A stretch of DNA of 64,000 nt, taken from NCBI GenBank assembly GCA_903772945.1, contig CAICTM010000076.1, positions 62,001 through 126,000 of the forward strand, written 5' to 3'. The notes below the pieces were generated by a model, which ran no database searches, was not told where the DNA came from, and saw only the letters and a list, made by a program, of their open reading frames with translations. Origin of the DNA: Seminavis robusta. Lineage: Eukaryota; Bacillariophyta; Bacillariophyceae; Naviculales; Naviculaceae. The position numbers and the translations under genes were made by a program. Below are positions 61,501 to 64,000 of the stretch, piece after piece. How positions within the stretch are numbered: position 1 is the first letter of the stretch; each line of letters starts with the position of its first letter.

Positions 61501-62832
61501 GCGAAACCATCCTGGCAGGAGGATGTGTTTTTGGATGCATTCAAAATAGCCTGGACCATCATTGAAGTATACCACTTCTTTGCACTTTCTTACCTGGTTC
61601 ATTCCTTCCTCAATGTCATTTTGCCTTCTTGGTGTTATGCTACCATTCTGCATTGGCTTGTGCTCTTCCCGGCCACATCCTTCCTTGCCCTCATCCCTAG
61701 CATTGCTCTCAAGTGGTTTTTCATTGGGAAACGAAATCCATCAGATGAGTATGAGGGTTCACTATGGCGCAAAGCAACCAACTGGGCGTGTGACTTCCAT
61801 TTCCGCATTGCTTCTTGGTCTCAGACTCCGTTCTTTGGCCAGACAAAGCTCTGGCATATCATCCTGTTCCTCCATGGCCTCGATGTTGACATGGCATCTT
61901 GCATCAGCAACCCCTACAGAATCTTCTTCCCCTCCAAGGTTGATTTTGTCAAGATCCGCAAGTCCTTTGTGGCCACTAGCACTGTTGACCTGGACCAGAA
62001 GGCCGACTCCAAGATGGAGATCATCAACAGCAGTGTTGGCTACAATTCCAACCTCCATACAGGAGTCAAGATCATCAAATCCAAAATTCCTCCCAGGTCT
62101 GATGTAAGGGACAACATTACCGAGCTGAACCAAGCAGGAAAGTCATGGCAGCCCAGTTTGATCATGGACATGATCCTGCCAGAAGTCCTGCAACTGCTCC
62201 TTAATGTTGTCATTTTTGCCAGTCTCATCCCTGCCTATGAGGTTGGTGTTGCTGTATTGACTAGCTCCTCCTCTACCATCAGGGCTGTTGGATTGGCTGC
62301 GGCCTTTGTCCTGCAGCTGTTTGTTTGGATTCTGTTGACCAAGGCTGTTGAAGTGGTGATGCTGAATCTACCAAGACCTTTGCAGCAAAGCTTTTGTGGA
62401 GTATACATCAACCATATTTGGCAGTTTGGAGTAGGCAACTGGCTGGTCTTTCTTCTCTATGGCACACCCATGTTCGCCTACTATGCTCGCATGATGGGAG
62501 CAACGGTGAAAGGAGAGCTCTGGTTCTTTGGCAACTCCCTCTATGAGTACAGCAAGCTTCACTTTCAGGGCAACACAATAGTGGATGATTCCCATGTGAG
62601 TGGGCACTTTATCGATGCCAATGGGCTCACCCTAGAAGACACCCAAGTGACTGGTGTGTTGCATCCAGGTTGCTATGCCTCTGCTGGATCTGTGGTCCCT
62701 GCTTCAGAGCATGGTCCCTGGAAGCTCTTCTTTAGAAGTGCTGTTGAAGTGACATGTTATGATGAAGAAGATAAAAGCAGCAGCAAGCGAGACACTTCCT
62801 CCACAATTGAGCAGCTCGAAGTCCCTGTCTAG
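58533..62832 (+). CDS. Fatty-acyl-AMP ligase / carrier-protein / multi-membrane synthetase (Pls-like NRPS layout)
   Basis: Exon 1 is 58533-59277; a 71-bp intron (CATG/GTAAGT to TTATCCAG) joins QYH to DMGLVAGF in phase 1. The adenylation part has YTSGSTGRPKGVMISH (AMP-binding core), YNIYGLAESVVYLTGG, SWLHTGDLGKI and GRLKDVIIINGKNYYPTDVE, typical of fatty-acyl-AMP ligases. An acyl-carrier domain follows with NGITSLKSAEL, Ser being the phosphopantetheine site. The last 680 residues have several membrane helices and hexapeptide-like turns (VGKNSHVSGMVSPGSVVGDG; DSHVSGHFIDANGLTLEDTQ), as in the C-terminal half of Pls-type non-ribosomal peptide synthetases. Near 59605-59655 the frame changes between GGEPARAMC and PEHVYNIYG: either a 1-base deletion or a 29-bp GTAAGG-TTATAG intron. 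The product is unknown. Confidence 0.75.
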
Positions 62833-63521
62833 ATGGCATCTGTAGTTCTTCGTTCTATTCCTACATAATTTAAGATTTGTGTTCTTTGCCCTGTTTTATT
62901 ATCGATAGCACTCTCTAGCTAGAGGCAAAGAGTATCTCGTGCTGATCAAAAGTCCACTCTAACCGATCACTGTAGTAACCCCGTCCTACGGGGAAACGTA
63001 CGTCGCGGCTCTATAGAAATATATAGCTGTGGCAGCAGGAACGACGCGTCCATGTCCATGTCCATGTCCATGTCCATGTCCATGTATATTGCAGGGCACA
63101 AAGAGCTCCCGGTAGCGGGGCCTATAACTATGGATATTAGCTATATAGCGAGGCCGTGTGCATATAGCTGGGATAGGTTAGCATTGTACCAGCATTAGGC
63201 CTTCATAAATAAACCCCCTCGTTGTCATTGTAGACACGACATATCTTGTTCTGGTTGTGGGCTTTCCTCGATCGAGTCAAGTCGAGCCGTACGTTCCGGG
63301 AGCTTCCTGCAATGATCGAGGCACAAACGATCAAGGAACTGGATTGGTCAGAAAAACAAAAAGAAATGTATAAATATTTACTAGCTAGTATCGACATGAG
63401 TGTGAATTCTCGTGTCAGGCGAGACGCCAATGCATTAATGCAATTTGCAACCATGGATTGATTCTGGTGTCTATATAATCCATTTTCATATATAGATAGA
63501 TACTAGTAGATACATTCTATT
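62833..63521. other. Convergent intergenic region with a hexanucleotide repeat
   Basis: Apart from the (TCCATG) tract I see nothing firm. A 71-codon plus frame (63246-63461) with IKELDWSEKQKEMYKYLLAS is unsupported by any family. Confidence 0.45.
63049..63084. repeat. (TCCATG)6 microsatellite
   Basis: Six perfect copies of tccatg. Confidence 0.9.
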
Positions 63522-63998
63522 CTATTGAATGAGACATGCTTCTTGTTGTTGTGCTTGAAATGCCGATTGATTGTTTTGCATTTCTTGTTGCGCCTGTGCC
63601 TGTTGCTGTTGTTTTCGTCGTATTCGTTTTCCATTGAGATCGGCAATGATTTCTTCTCGTCGGTGGACGTTTCCTTTGGCGGCATCTCCATCGAACACGG
63701 TTCCTTCTTCGTATTCCCAGACCGTCTCTTGCTGTTGTTGCTGTTGTCGTTGTCTCGATCCCCGCGAATAAGGATTCATCGTGTCATTAATGCCGCCGTG
63801 GCCAAATGAAAATCCTTGTCCTAGTGGAGAATGGTAGCCGTTGCTGTTACTAATAGTCTGCTTACCATTTTTCTGTTGCTGTCGCTTCGTAGCATCATGG
63901 ACCGCTTGATCCATCATGCCTCTTCCATAGTGCATTTCGTAATGTCGATCGTGATTGAATTGTGCCGACTTGGGTGGTCGTACGGGTGTATAGACTTT
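63522..63998 (-). CDS. C-terminal part of a Gln-rich protein of unknown function
   Basis: The minus frame is open to the right edge of the window, so the start is missing. The visible 158 residues begin KVYTPVRPPKSAQFNHDRHY, continue MHYGRGMMDQAVHDATKRQQ, then a Gly/Asn region (GQGFSFGHGGINDTMNPYSR) and a poly-Gln tract. A more folded segment TVWEYEEGTVFDGDAAKGNV with RREEIIADLNGKRIRR follows, and a Gln/Ala-rich end. No family is recognised. The basic and Q-rich character suggests a nuclear or RNA-associated protein, but that is only a guess. Confidence 0.55.
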   Translation of the reverse strand, partial: KVYTPVRPPKSAQFNHDRHYEMHYGRGMMDQAVHDATKRQQQKNGKQTISNSNGYHSPLGQGFSFGHGGINDTMNPYSRGSRQRQQQQQQETVWEYEEGTVFDGDAAKGNVHRREEIIADLNGKRIRRKQQQQAQAQQEMQNNQSAFQAQQQEACLIQ

Positions 63999-64000
63999 GC

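Overview
The window is nuclear DNA from a unicellular photosynthetic stramenopile, most likely a pennate diatom. Coding density is low, genes lie singly on either strand, and the introns I could resolve are short (71-169 bp) with GT/AG ends. The protein families also fit: ankyrin proteins built on GCPWDE-type repeats, a transmembrane LRR protein, LRR and NACHT-WD40 repeat proteins, and secreted proteins whose signal peptides end in an ADAF-type junction as in diatom plastid targeting. There is no rRNA, no convincing tRNA and no operon. A run of 10 Ns at 40734-40743 marks an assembly gap.

Layout. 1-12 kb: the C-terminus of a UvrD-like helicase, a TruA-type pseudouridine synthase, an FCP1/NIF-like phosphatase, an array of dyad-containing repeats (4320-4617), a glycine-zipper protein, a two-exon TOM22-like import receptor, an unknown conserved protein, an SLC43-like MFS carrier and an Mpv17-like membrane protein. 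12.8-20.3 kb: an ankyrin gene carrying a 347-bp inverted-repeat element, a PhoD-like phosphatase split by two membrane segments, and a two-exon membrane-anchored protein. 20.7-30 kb: a seven-helix receptor, a possible small membrane protein, a NACHT-WD40 protein, a MITE-like element and a GST. 30.5-39 kb: a three-exon trypsin-like protein lacking the catalytic His, a second ankyrin gene and an INPP4-type phosphatase. 39-44.4 kb is a transposon graveyard: an ankyrin pseudogene hit by a TRIM and a SINE-like element, an orphan coding fragment and a decayed DDE transposase. 44.8-55.4 kb: a three-exon transmembrane LRR protein, a short and a long copy of an ADAF secreted family with repeat-rich spacers between them, and an RNI-type LRR protein. 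56-64 kb: a weak small gene, a large fatty-acyl-AMP-ligase/ACP/multi-membrane synthetase, and the C-terminus of a Q-rich protein running off the right edge.

The genes do not form one pathway. The strongest story is the ankyrin family. The copy at 12.9 kb and the dead copy at 40.8 kb share an identical start, and the dead copy serves as the empty site for the element in the first. Removing that element plus one 3-bp target duplication restores the ancestral frame exactly. The dead copy in turn holds a complete miniature LTR retrotransposon (68/69-bp LTRs, a primer-binding site that matches an initiator-Met-type tRNA end, a purine tract and 6-bp duplications) and a 102-bp insert flanked by 16-bp duplications.
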